From: Eubacterium sp.
GTDB lineage: Bacteria > Bacillota_A > Clostridia > Lachnospirales > Lachnospiraceae
DNA length: 9,018 bases
Reading direction: 5' to 3'
NCBI GenBank assembly: GCA_024687845.1
Contig: JAILEL010000087.1
Coordinates: 1 to 9,018, forward strand
The notes beneath the pieces are model-generated. The model saw nothing but the letters and a program-made list of their open reading frames with translations. It was not told the origin of the DNA and searched no databases. Below, piece by piece: positions 1 through 7,405 of the stretch. How positions within the stretch are numbered: position 1 is the stretch's first letter; every line of letters begins with the position of its first letter. The translations under genes were made by a program, and so were the position numbers.

Positions 1-248
1 TGCTGTATTAGTTACATATCTAAGCTGCGCCTGTGATATTCCAACAACTTCTGCCATCTTTACACTATCAGTATTTGCCTGCTTCAAAAGTGCCACGAAC
101 TCAGAGTTTGCAAGCATTGTAGTTGCTGTATAATTCTGAAGCAAATCAACAACGTTCTGAGTTATTCCGGTACAAAGACCACCTTGTTTTCTGACCTTCT
201 TCCAAAGCTGCTGAAGATACTTTGCTGAGTATTCTGAATTCAGCAGCA
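1..248 (-). CDS. VirB4/TraE conjugation ATPase, 3' exon (partial at left edge)
   Basis: This is the continuation, after the group II intron, of the VirB4 ATPase gene that starts at 5111. Read on the minus strand from 248 it gives (after the split valine codon) LLNSEYSAKYLQQLWKKV and onwards to a stretch ending AQLRYVTNTA at the window edge, with no stop. Joining exon 1 (last bases CATG) to exon 2 (first bases TGCTG) gives an uninterrupted IDEFH-VLLNSEYSAKYLQQLW, as expected after the Walker B-like motif of VirB4 proteins of Tn1549-like elements. The ITQN motif that follows (RKQGGLCTGITQNVVDLL) is the usual conserved segment of this family. The rest of the C-terminus lies outside the window. 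No start codon belongs to this part; it is translated only from spliced RNA. The identification is secure from family knowledge. Confidence 0.9.
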
Positions 249-324
249 ATCGCGATAGGTCAGGCGCTTTCACGCCTTTCGCCCCGCGCCGCACCGTGCA
301 AGCAGCTTTCACTGCACACGGCGT
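249..324 (-). ncRNA. Group II intron domains V and VI
   Basis: Domain V is at 324-291. The lower stem CGCCGTG (323-317) pairs with CACGGTG (298-292), there is a two-base UU bulge, the upper stem GCAGT pairs with GCTGC, and the loop is GAAA. The CGC at the base of the 5' strand is in the place of the catalytic triad. This is the most diagnostic part of a group II intron and is complete. Domain VI follows (about 290-249): the outer stem CGCG (288-285) pairs with CGCG (254-251), an inner GGCG/CGCC stem closes a short loop, and A256 looks bulged next to G-U pairs, 7 nt from the 3' splice site, which fits a branch-point adenosine. Pairing was worked out by eye. Confidence 0.9.
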
Positions 325-357
325 TCCATGGGAAGAGTTATTCCATTCTTAATGTAG

Positions 358-2286
358 TTATTTCAAAGATTGTTTTAGCTTGATTAGATTTATAGGATTA
401 TTTCCTACATTTTCACGCCACTTGTTAAGCTTCACTAGTTTTGCTGAACTTCTACAGTCAAGTACATCTAGTAATTCATTTATAGTATTTACATCATTCA
501 AATATATTAGTTTCAACACATCTTTATGTACTATTCTAAGATTCTTGTATTCATCATTACCGCCCTTATCCTTTGGAATAAGTCTATGACATGCAACATC
601 TTCATATCTCAGTTTAAGTTTTGAAAGCTCACATTTGCCTTTAACAGCTACAAACCTTGCAAGCATGTTATCCGTAAAAATAACACTCTCAGTTATGCTA
701 TTATCAGTCGCAAGTTTATATAACACATCAGCATAATCATATTTTGACAACATTTTATGTATTTCTTCACGCCCTTCAGCAGTATACCTATTAACTGAAG
801 GGCTATGGCACATTGGATGTCTTGTGCGACAGTAAGCAACTGGAACTATAATCATTCCATTGAGAAATCTTATCTGCTTTGAATCTTTGTACTTCAAATA
901 GAAATACTCGTCCATTCCGCCCTTTAATTTCTCTGGAGCATCTCTTGTAAGCGACTGTCTGGAATTGACCCTTGTTTTCATTGTTCTATCTATTGAAGGG
1001 AAAATCCTATGTACATCCTCACATATCATTGTTGCCATATCATAATAATTATGAATTCCTACAACCATCTGATTGTAAGAGATTATTGCATCATGCTGTG
1101 ATTGCTCATTAGCATGCGACCTACACGCTTCTGCTATTGCTTTCTTTAGCTTTTTCTGTTGCGCTCCTATAGCCTTATCCGTCATGTGTGATTTTATTAC
1201 CCACTTTTTACTTTTCGGAATGAGCTTAAACTTTATCCCTAAGAATTCACTATAGTTGGTTTTCAGATTAGTAATCTTAGATTTTTCCTTGGATGTTTCC
1301 AAACATAATCTATCCATCAGCCATTGTTCTACGGCACATTTCAACTTAACCGCATCTCCATATGTCTTGCAGAATATTTTGAAATCGTCAGCATATCTAA
1401 CTATGTGACATTCTTTCAGTCTTGTTTTTCTCAAGCGTGTATATAAATTTCCTTTGTTAAGCGACCCATTCCTGTTGACTGTTATATCACTCGGTAACGG
1501 ATTATTGACTTTCATATTTTCCCACTGACTAGCCACCCACCAGTCCAATTCATTAAGAACTATATTGGCAAGCAGAGGACTTAGTACTCCACCTTGTGGT
1601 GTTCCTTTGGTTGGAAGGAATCTGCCATGTTTCTCCTCAATGGGAGCTTTTAGCATTTTCCCAATAAGACAAATAAGATTTTTATCTTGTATCCCCAAAG
1701 TCCATATTTGCTTAATCAGTTTTGCATGATTAACATTATCAAAGAAACCTTTGATATCAACATCAACCACATAATGAAACCCATCATGCTGTGCGAATTT
1801 ATAACACATTGCGACTGCATTTTTTGTACTTCGATTTGGTCTGAACCCATAACTTTTCTCATAGAACTTTGCTTCACAGATAGGCTCCATTACTTGCAAT
1901 ACGCATTGCTGAACGATTCTATCTATGACAGTCGGAATTCCAAGAGGTCTTAGTTTTCCATTTGGTTTAGGTATATATACTCTTCTTACCGCTTTGGGCT
2001 GATAATTAAATATCTTATCCTTTACCTTACTTACAAGCTCTGCCTCGGTTAGCTCTGCGAGATTATCAAATGTCTTTCCATCGACTCCCGCAGTTCCGCT
2101 ACCCTTATTGCTTTTCAAGTTACGGTATGCCATTTTTATATTAGCATCAGAACTAATTATGCTTATTAAATCTGTAAATACTTTTCCATTTGCACTATCC
2201 TGATATAGTTTGTCCTGAATAACTATCATGTTATAGTATTCAGCATTTCGGATACTGCTTTTCTTTAACAAGTCCTTTCTTTGCAT
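358..2286 (-). CDS. ltrA: Group II intron reverse transcriptase/maturase
   Basis: This is an LtrA-type intron-encoded protein that binds the intron RNA, helps it splice and copies it into DNA during retrohoming. From the chosen ATG it is 642 aa, somewhat longer than the roughly 600 aa of LtrA. Going along the protein: an RT0 region (about 1-90, with YRNLKSNKGSGTAGVDG), RT1-2 (PNGKLRPLGIPTVIDRIVQQ, about 108-127), RT3 (VDVDIKGFFDNV, with a catalytic Asp), RT4 (GTPQGGVLSPLLANIVLNEL), RT5 with the active site YADD at about 298-301, RT7 (SEFLGIKFK), thumb/domain X (about 360-450), and a C-terminal HNH-like domain (about 545-600). The frame is open for four more codons upstream, beginning with GTG 2298 or ATG 2295, but GAGGTG at 2301-2296 lies 9 nt before ATG 2286, so that start is preferred. 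The reverse-transcriptase residues look intact. The HNH part is degenerate: VLKLIY stands where relatives have a pattern like VHKLIH. The gene symbol is used in the family sense. Confidence 0.95.
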   Translation of the reverse strand: MQRKDLLKKSSIRNAEYYNMIVIQDKLYQDSANGKVFTDLISIISSDANIKMAYRNLKSNKGSGTAGVDGKTFDNLAELTEAELVSKVKDKIFNYQPKAVRRVYIPKPNGKLRPLGIPTVIDRIVQQCVLQVMEPICEAKFYEKSYGFRPNRSTKNAVAMCYKFAQHDGFHYVVDVDIKGFFDNVNHAKLIKQIWTLGIQDKNLICLIGKMLKAPIEEKHGRFLPTKGTPQGGVLSPLLANIVLNELDWWVASQWENMKVNNPLPSDITVNRNGSLNKGNLYTRLRKTRLKECHIVRYADDFKIFCKTYGDAVKLKCAVEQWLMDRLCLETSKEKSKITNLKTNYSEFLGIKFKLIPKSKKWVIKSHMTDKAIGAQQKKLKKAIAEACRSHANEQSQHDAIISYNQMVVGIHNYYDMATMICEDVHRIFPSIDRTMKTRVNSRQSLTRDAPEKLKGGMDEYFYLKYKDSKQIRFLNGMIIVPVAYCRTRHPMCHSPSVNRYTAEGREEIHKMLSKYDYADVLYKLATDNSITESVIFTDNMLARFVAVKGKCELSKLKLRYEDVACHRLIPKDKGGNDEYKNLRIVHKDVLKLIYLNDVNTINELLDVLDCRSSAKLVKLNKWRENVGNNPINLIKLKQSLK

Positions 2287-2295
2287 AGTCAACAT

Positions 2296-2301
2296 CACCT
2301 C
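2296..2301 (-). promoter_or_regulatory. Ribosome binding site of the maturase
   Basis: GAGGTG lies 9 nt before ATG 2286. It overlaps or directly abuts the alternative starts GTG 2298 and ATG 2295, which makes them unlikely to be used. It sits in intron domain IV, the usual place for the start of an intron ORF. Confidence 0.6.
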
Positions 2302-3124
2302 ACTTTCGCAAGTATGTGTTTCTGTTAGTCATACCCGAACCTATGTGTGTTAACTACATTATTTTTATAACTCTTTTTATTGGTTGCGAACTTTAACAAC
2401 CATCCCACTAGAGGCTATTGCTCCACTCTCATTACAAGAGCTTCATAGCTCATGCCTCCGCTCTCACAACGATTAAGATAAGTTATACAAAGGTACTCCC
2501 AGTGCTTTCCTTATCAACAGGTCACTGCGTGTGTAACCGCTATCTGTTCGTTGCTTTCGACGTTCCAATATAGTGCTATGTACTGTACTTAGGTGCCTCC
2601 TTTGAGCCTGCCAACTATATATCGCCTTTAACGATATTCCGACTTTCACTTCCACGCCCCTACTTGTCGGTAGTTGACGCCAAACCATTGGCATACACCT
2701 TTCGATGTATTCGAATTTTAGACCCTTTAAATCGTCGGTTCGTCCCCACACTGCATTTTTGTGGATACTCACCATATACAGCTACGCTACATAATCACCA
2801 ACAGCCTATACCTCTATAGACCTTTCCTCAGCTCATATAATACTTAGATAATTTCTCACGGGTGGGCTCTAGCCACTTTTGAACCAATGATTTATATATC
2901 TTCAGCATATATCTCTCTGTTAGGATTGGCTTTTTGCTCTTCATCCCAGCTATGACTACAATTTCGCCTTACACGGCTACTCATGCAGATGGGTAGTTTA
3001 TGCGTGTCCCTTCAAGGCGTTACCCTATCATTTGAACAACACTATATCAGTTGTATCAGCAGTTTTACCTTATCGGTGGGCACTGCTGACCCCACCGCTT
3101 ATTAGGCGGCGGAACGTCTCGCCC
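2302..3124 (-). ncRNA. Group II intron ribozyme, domains I-III (5' part)
   Basis: This stretch of more than 800 bases holds no credible protein gene. It is the 5' half of the intron RNA, which folds into domains I to III and the start of IV. Visible signs are the intron 5' end at 3124 followed by short GC-rich complementary segments, and a likely late-domain stem near 2461-2407 in which GAGGC pairs with GCCTC around an inner hairpin (GAGC-loop-GCTC). The exon-binding sites were not fixed. The last six bases of the 5' exon are TTCATG (IBS1), and a candidate EBS1, UAUGAG at about 2839-2834 (roughly 285 nt into the intron), could pair with it using two G-U pairs. Subdomain limits are approximate because no covariance model could be run. 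Confidence 0.8.
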
Positions 3125-5111
3125 CATGAAATTCATCTATATAAAGCCAGGTTGCCTTTCCACGCTGACCATTCTCAACTATTCTCTGCTGGATTGACTC
3201 CATCATAACAAGCATAGTTATAGGACTAAGTTCTGTTCCAAGATCTCTGATACCATATACAGTGAACCGATTATCTACATCAACATTAGTCTGATGATTG
3301 AAGATATTAAGGGAGCCTCTTACAAAAAGTTCGAGCGAAAGTGCTATATCCTTTGCCTCCTCTTCAGTCTGAGATAGAAGCAGATTATAGAAGTCTTCCA
3401 TTATCGGAATATACCTTTCATCTGAAGGCAACTTTGCTATATCTGTATAAAGCTTTCTCACGCATCTATCTATAATAGACTTCTGCCTTGAGTTAAGGCT
3501 GTCACCGATACACTGCTCGCAAAGACCAAGCATAAATTCGCCTTTCTCACGTATCCAGCCCTTAGTATCATTTACATCAAGATTCCAAACATCCATTGAA
3601 AGTGGATTAACATAGTTGTCTGTGTACGTCGACATATTTACTACGGTTCCTCCATAAGTATAGGCTATGTCGAAGTACTCATTCATAGGATCTATTATTA
3701 TAATTTCATCTTCGCCCTGAAGAAAAACAGATCCCATTTCCATCTTACAGAAGAACGACTTACCTGAACCTGGAACACCGAACACAAAGCCATTACCATT
3801 GATCAGCATCTTACGATCACCGACATTGATATTCTTGCTTATCTGATTTATGCCGTAGTAATTACCACCATTATCATTAAGTTCCTGAACGTTAAAAGGC
3901 ATAAGCACAGCAAGGCTCTGAGTAAGCATTGTTCTCATTGTCTCTACCTGTCTTACGCCTATCGGAAGTGCAGTATTAAGTGCTTCCCTCTGCTTCAGAA
4001 AATGTGTTTCTATGGTGCAGCTGTTACGCTTTCCGATAGTCTCAACTGTCTCGGTCATGCTTTCCAGCTCTTCCTTGGACTCTGCCATAATGATGATTGT
4101 AACTGCCACATAGAAGAGGCACTGGTCATTCTCTCTGACATCATCCATGATTTCTTCAATCTCCTTCTTCTCAGTTCTCTTCGCATAGGATATCTCAGTG
4201 GAGAAGTCGTTATTTCTATTACGGACTCTCTGCTGCTTTATGATATCAGATTCAATACCAAGATACTTCTTCTGAAGTGTTTTGGTAGTCAGATCCTTCG
4301 GGACTGGAACCACATCTATACTCGTTATAGAATGAACCGGAAGTGATGTGATCTCATTTATGAATCTGTCGGAAAGACTGCTTGGATACTTTTTAATGAA
4401 GAGCGCCCTGCAGAACTTACTTTCATCTTCAAAATGATCCGGAAAGAACTTAAGCATTCCATTACAGAGATCATTCTTAAAATCAGCACCCACCTTCTTC
4501 GCACTACGTATATCAAAGTCAAATGAATCCTCATCTCCAAGATGATAGAAATCATGTAGCACCTTAAGCCTCTCATTTCCAGTAAGAGGTACTATCTCAG
4601 CACCAAGCTCTATGAATGCCTTATGAATTGTTGCCTCCAGTGTTGCAAACTGGGCCTTTGCTTCCTCAAAATTCTTTCTCTCGATGGTAAGTGTAAGATA
4701 CCTCTCCTGCTCGATTCCCTGTCTGCCTTCCATGATTTTCTCTTCAATGATATCGTTATAGATCTTTCTGAACTTATCATAGATATCACCTGTATATGCA
4801 AGCAGTATGTACTCCCTGAGAGCCATCATGTTCTTATTCTTATTATTGACTGTTATCTTAAAATTACAGTCCAGAGAATTAAGAAACTTGCAGTATCTCT
4901 CAAAGATTCCTATCTGCTCATTCTCTGTAGCAGTAGTATAGTTTATATCCTGAAACTTATAGCTCTTAGAAAAATGATTCTTCGAAACCTCAAATATTCC
5001 ATTCTCCGCTACTGCCATAATCTCTATTGTTTCCTGTATCGACTTAGGACTTCTATAAAGAGGCTCACTGGCCTTCTTCAACTCCTTAAAGCCATCTTTT
5101 AATATTCCCAT
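3125..5111 (-). CDS. VirB4/TraE conjugation ATPase, 5' exon
   Basis: This is the ATPase that powers the type IV secretion channel at the inner face of the membrane. Exon 1 encodes 662 codons plus one base and continues at 248 after the intron. The N-terminal half (about 1-400) is the VirB4 N-domain. The nucleotide-binding domain holds Walker A GVPGSGKS at about 445-452, a following IIIIDPMNEY strand at about 470-479, and the Walker B-like WLYIDEFH at about 655-662, where the intron interrupts. Without splicing, translation would run on as GARRSAA and stop at 3102, removing the conserved C-terminal motifs. Start ATG 5111 has AGGAGG at 5125-5120, 8 nt upstream. It is the last gene of the visible operon, 56 nt after the PrgI-like gene. 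The identification is based on motifs and on the order PrgI-VirB4 that is usual in Tn1549-like elements. Confidence 0.95.
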
Positions 5112-5167
5112 TTTTATTTCCTCCTGTTAATGCCCACCTCATCCACCCGTGGGTATATGATTTCTAG

Positions 5168-5695
5168 TTACCCTCTGAAATACTTATATGCCACTGCACC
5201 GATCACAGCGAGCACTACACCGATAATTGTTCCAATAATAGTCTTCTTCATCTTATTCTTCATAGCTTCAAACTCCTCCTTATTGCTATTGTTACTGCCT
5301 TCTGATTTAATATCTTCATTTATTTCATTTGTCTCTTTTTTGCCCTTCTTAGCCTTAGTGTTATTCTCCTGAAGCTTATACTTCTGGATTTCAGACTCAC
5401 TCTCAGTTGAGATATAGGTCAGTGTCCTGTTACCTATCATGAAATGTATCTTTCTCATCCAGTACTGCATAAAGCTCATTCCGTTGTAAGAATAAAACCC
5501 TTCAAGTGCTATAGGTGCTATACAGGGAACTGCAATATATGCAGCCCCTGTGAGTCCTATATACTTATAGAGAAGGAGAACAATACCACCGCCAACTATA
5601 ATGCTGGCAATAGAAAATATAAGCTGCCTCGCGGTAAGACCAAGAACTATACTCTCCTGGTATTTATCTATATCCTTATTAATTTCTATAATCAT
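5168..5695 (-). CDS. PrgI family (VirB3-like) membrane protein with extended C-terminus
   Basis: This 175 aa protein is of the PrgI family, the Gram-positive counterpart of VirB3, which sits in the membrane next to VirB4. It begins with the typical IEINKDIDKYQESIVLGLTA, followed by two membrane segments (about 25-43 and 48-65) and a conserved cytoplasmic stretch (NGMSFMQYWMRKI). What follows is less usual: a hydrophilic, Lys/Glu/Asn/Ser-rich linker (about 98-150) and a third membrane segment near the end (TIIGTIIGVVLAVIGAVAYK, 152-171), longer than simple PrgI proteins. The start ATG overlaps the stop of the previous gene in an ATGA (5695-5692), so the two are probably translationally coupled; AGGTGAG lies just upstream within that gene. 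VirB4 follows after 56 nt, the usual neighbour. Confidence 0.88.
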   Translation of the reverse strand: MIIEINKDIDKYQESIVLGLTARQLIFSIASIIVGGGIVLLLYKYIGLTGAAYIAVPCIAPIALEGFYSYNGMSFMQYWMRKIHFMIGNRTLTYISTESESEIQKYKLQENNTKAKKGKKETNEINEDIKSEGSNNSNKEEFEAMKNKMKKTIIGTIIGVVLAVIGAVAYKYFRG

Positions 5696-6114
5696 GATCT
5701 CACCTTCCTATCTGTCAGGATGTTCATCTCAGCATCTGTGAGCTTACCCTTTGCTCTCATATCCTTCTCGTACCTCTCGGTCTGCTTCGGACATATCTCT
5801 CTAAGCTTCTCCGGATTGAAAATATAAAGCGGGTATTCTACGAATCCACTCTGTTTCTTAAGACCGGTATCTTCACCAAGCTTATTTTCCTTGATGAAAT
5901 CCTCTATACTCGGAATACCATCCACATCCAGATAACCACAGTATGGTGGCAGCTCATTCGACAGATTAACTGTCACATCTCCATAAAACTCATCTTCCTC
6001 ATCCGGAAGACTAAGCCCGATGTAAATGTTGTCATTATTCATGTACTGGTTAATCTCCAGAGATACATTCTGTGTCTCGCCAAACCAGTCCTTAATCTCA
6101 AATAAATTCTGCAT
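5692..6114 (-). CDS. DUF4313-like conserved protein of ICE transfer region
   Basis: This is a 140 aa soluble, acidic protein with no signal peptide or membrane segment. It resembles the DUF4313 family seen in conjugation regions of Firmicutes ICEs: an N-terminal MQNLFEIKDWFGETQNVSLE, a central GDVTVNLSNELPPYCGYLDV, and a C-terminal charged helix. The family assignment is from memory of the pattern and is moderately sure; the function is unknown. The start is ATG 6114 because AAGGAGG at 6129-6123 is 8 nt upstream. The frame stays open up to TTG 6138, but that would start inside the VirB6-like gene and put the ribosome binding site within the coding sequence. The gene is packed between the VirB6-like stop (its RBS overlaps that stop) and the PrgI start (ATGA overlap), so it is an integral member of the operon. 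Confidence 0.75.
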   Translation of the reverse strand: MQNLFEIKDWFGETQNVSLEINQYMNNDNIYIGLSLPDEEDEFYGDVTVNLSNELPPYCGYLDVDGIPSIEDFIKENKLGEDTGLKKQSGFVEYPLYIFNPEKLREICPKQTERYEKDMRAKGKLTDAEMNILTDRKVRS

Positions 6115-6122
6115 ATGTTTTT

Positions 6123-6129
6123 CCTCCTT
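6123..6129 (-). promoter_or_regulatory. Ribosome binding site deciding the DUF4313-like start
   Basis: AAGGAGG lies 8 nt before ATG 6114 and overlaps the TAA stop (6130-6128) of the VirB6-like gene. It supports the 140 aa protein over a longer reading starting at TTG 6138, and suggests translational coupling. Confidence 0.85.
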
Positions 6130-6970
6130 ACAATCCAAACACTTTGCTTGTCAGGTTCTGAGCCCCTCTTACAAATCCCACAGTCATTGCTATAGAAAAT
6201 GTCATCTCGCACAGGTATATAAGGGTTTTAGCCCAGTCCGAATAACTTCCGGTAAATGTTGGCAGTCCCGCATTGATAAATGCATTACATACCACTATTG
6301 CTATAGCCATCGTGACAGCCTCAAATGTTACAGCCAGGAAATGCTTTGCATAAGTTGCTGCCGTATTTGCTACTGTTCTGTTTCCTCCAAGAGTTGAAAA
6401 GGCGATAGAACCAAGAGGAACTATTACCAGAAGCTTGAGGAATCTGAAGTATACTGTGTATATGATAAAGAATCCGCATATTATGATCACTATTGAGAGC
6501 AGAGCTGTAAGTATCAGCATCACAAGACTCTCTCCAAAGCCGAGATCCTTTATTATATCTGCCTGAGCACTATCGATTTTTAGTTCCGACACACTACCGG
6601 CTGACATCGAATTGACTATATTTCCTATAGTCGTAAAGAATGCTTTCATTATCGTTACATTATTGGTTACAAGCCATTCGGCTATTCCCACTCTTATAAG
6701 CATTCTGAGAATTGTTTCGAATCTCATATCCTCTTTTATATCTACACTCTCAGCACAAAAGCCGATTACAAAAAACAGAACTACCAAAGATGAACCAACT
6801 GCTACAAACAGTGGATTGATTTTCTCTATGGCAGCCCAGGGACCGCCACCCTTAAAAGCCGTAGGTGACTGTCCCAGCATTGCAAATACAAGACTTACCT
6901 GGTTGTTCCAGAAGCCAAATACCATCTCAAGAAGTGCAAGGATCTTATCTCCAAGTTTGAATATATCCAT
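6128..6970 (-). CDS. VirB6/TrbL-like polytopic conjugation channel protein
   Basis: This 280 aa integral membrane protein has about six hydrophobic segments: VSLVFAML near 26-33 (short), FVAVGSSLVVLFFVIGFCAE (about 55-74), an amphipathic stretch around 95-120, VMLILTALLSIVIIICGFFIIYTVYF (about 149-174), LLVIVPLGSIAFSTLG (about 179-194) and FEAVTMAIAIVVCNAFI (about 216-232), with a last one at about 250-266. This layout fits the VirB6/TrbL-like membrane proteins encoded between the pilin-like and PrgI genes in Tn1549-type ICEs; they form part of the inner-membrane channel. Start ATG 6970 has AAGGGA at 6986-6981, 10 nt upstream. The stop TAA overlaps the ribosome binding site of the next gene. 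The membrane segments are estimated by eye. The class is confident, the exact family name less so. Confidence 0.85.
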   Translation of the reverse strand: MDIFKLGDKILALLEMVFGFWNNQVSLVFAMLGQSPTAFKGGGPWAAIEKINPLFVAVGSSLVVLFFVIGFCAESVDIKEDMRFETILRMLIRVGIAEWLVTNNVTIMKAFFTTIGNIVNSMSAGSVSELKIDSAQADIIKDLGFGESLVMLILTALLSIVIIICGFFIIYTVYFRFLKLLVIVPLGSIAFSTLGGNRTVANTAATYAKHFLAVTFEAVTMAIAIVVCNAFINAGLPTFTGSYSDWAKTLIYLCEMTFSIAMTVGFVRGAQNLTSKVFGL

Positions 6971-6996
6971 TTATCTTCACTCCCTTCGTCATACTT

Positions 6997-7015
6997 TTGT
7001 CGGAAAATTCGACAG
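6997..7015. repeat. Small inverted repeat between pilin-like and VirB6-like genes
   Basis: TGTCG (6998-7002) and its complement CGACA (7010-7014) flank a 7-base AT-rich spacer in the 49-nt gap between the two genes. On the transcribed (minus) strand it gives a 5-bp hairpin without a U-run, so it is not a classical terminator. It might act as an RNA processing or stability element, or mean nothing. Confidence 0.35.
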
Positions 7016-7019
7016 AAGT

Positions 7020-7349
7020 CTAATATCCAAGGAAGGAAAGTACAGTTGATATACCTGCCATCATGATTCCTGCTACGATACCCTTAAGTGCAGAGTTCAT
7101 TGTTGAAGAATCCTGCTGCTGATAAGCCTGAGCAAACTCCATTACATTCTTTGCAAGGATAATCACACCTACCGCACCGATTATGGCAATAACAAGTGTC
7201 TTAAGGCTGTCCAGTGGTGCAGTTACAGAAGAAGTATCTCCCGCTGCATAAACTACACTTGGAAGCATTGTTGGGATAACAGCAGCCGTAGCCGCAAGTG
7301 AAACAACCTTTGTTTTCATATTCTTAAAAAACCTATTCTTATTCTTCAT
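7020..7349 (-). CDS. Small secreted pilin-like (VirB2-like/Maff2-like) membrane protein
   Basis: This is a 109 aa protein with a clear Sec signal: a basic start (MKNKNRFFKNMKTK), a hydrophobic core (VVSLAATAAVIPTMLPS) and a VVYA-AG cleavage site at about residue 34-35. The mature part, about 75 aa, has two hydrophobic helices (LKTLVIAIIGAVGVIILAKN and GIVAGIMMAGISTVLSFLGY) joined by a polar turn with QAYQQQDSSTMNSA. That is the architecture of VirB2-type pilins and of the short Maff2/pilin-like proteins found at this place in Firmicutes ICEs. The start is ATG 7349 because AAGGAG lies 7 nt upstream. The frame is open to 7439 with other ATGs, but those would put the RBS inside the gene and spoil the signal peptide. 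It comes directly before the VirB6-like gene. The role as channel or pilus subunit is inferred. Confidence 0.8.
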   Translation of the reverse strand: MKNKNRFFKNMKTKVVSLAATAAVIPTMLPSVVYAAGDTSSVTAPLDSLKTLVIAIIGAVGVIILAKNVMEFAQAYQQQDSSTMNSALKGIVAGIMMAGISTVLSFLGY

Positions 7350-7356
7350 TTTCTTT

Positions 7357-7362
7357 CTCCTT
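7357..7362 (-). promoter_or_regulatory. Ribosome binding site deciding the pilin-like start
   Basis: AAGGAG lies 7 nt before ATG 7349. It fixes the start at the beginning of a normal signal peptide. Confidence 0.85.
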
Positions 7363-7405
7363 ATCATTTGAAAAATATTATTTCGCTGTATCTGATAACA
7401 GAAAA

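Larger units (their letters stand above)
249..3124 (-). mobile_element. Complete group II intron inserted in virB4
   Basis: This is a self-splicing retroelement of 2876 nt with a structured RNA 5' part (about 825 nt), a reverse transcriptase/maturase ORF in domain IV, and domains V and VI at the 3' end. The boundaries were set by three facts. Exon joining restores the VirB4 frame exactly (CAT G + TG CTG CTG, read H V L L). The intron ends in the usual A-pyrimidine (CGCGAT). An adenosine at 256 sits 7 nt before the 3' end in the position of the branch point. The first bases read GGGCGAGACG, close to but not identical with the GUGYG consensus; a boundary one base away (GGGGCG...CGCGA) would give H-L-L-L and cannot be excluded. 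The intron lies in the same orientation as its host gene, as needed for splicing. It appears intact and potentially mobile by retrohoming, with a caveat about the maturase endonuclease domain. RNA structural class was not assigned. Confidence 0.92.

Noticed and set aside
2442..2447. TATGAA in a hairpin loop (GAGC-TATGAA-GCTC) as exon-binding site 1 pairing with TTCATG
   Set aside because: It lies about 680 nt into the intron with too little room after it for the rest of domain I and domains II-III; the surrounding stem looks like a later domain. The pairing is probably chance.
2473..2775. A 100-codon open frame on the minus strand before the maturase
   Set aside because: It lies wholly in the intron ribozyme domains, has no ribosome binding site and resembles no protein; it is a chance opening in structured RNA.
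4623..5102. Long open frame on the plus strand (159 codons) opposite VirB4
   Set aside because: It is a shadow of the VirB4 gene, with no ribosome binding site and no resemblance to a protein; the same holds for the other plus-strand frames below 8800.
3102..5111. VirB4 as a naturally truncated protein ending GARRSAA
   Set aside because: The frame and protein motif resume precisely at 248 after a complete group II intron, so the stop is intronic.
5120..5167. CCCAC...GTGGG inverted repeat between the PrgI-like and VirB4 genes as a terminator
   Set aside because: The stem is only 5 bp with a 10-nt loop and no U-run, and VirB4 follows at once with a strong ribosome binding site.
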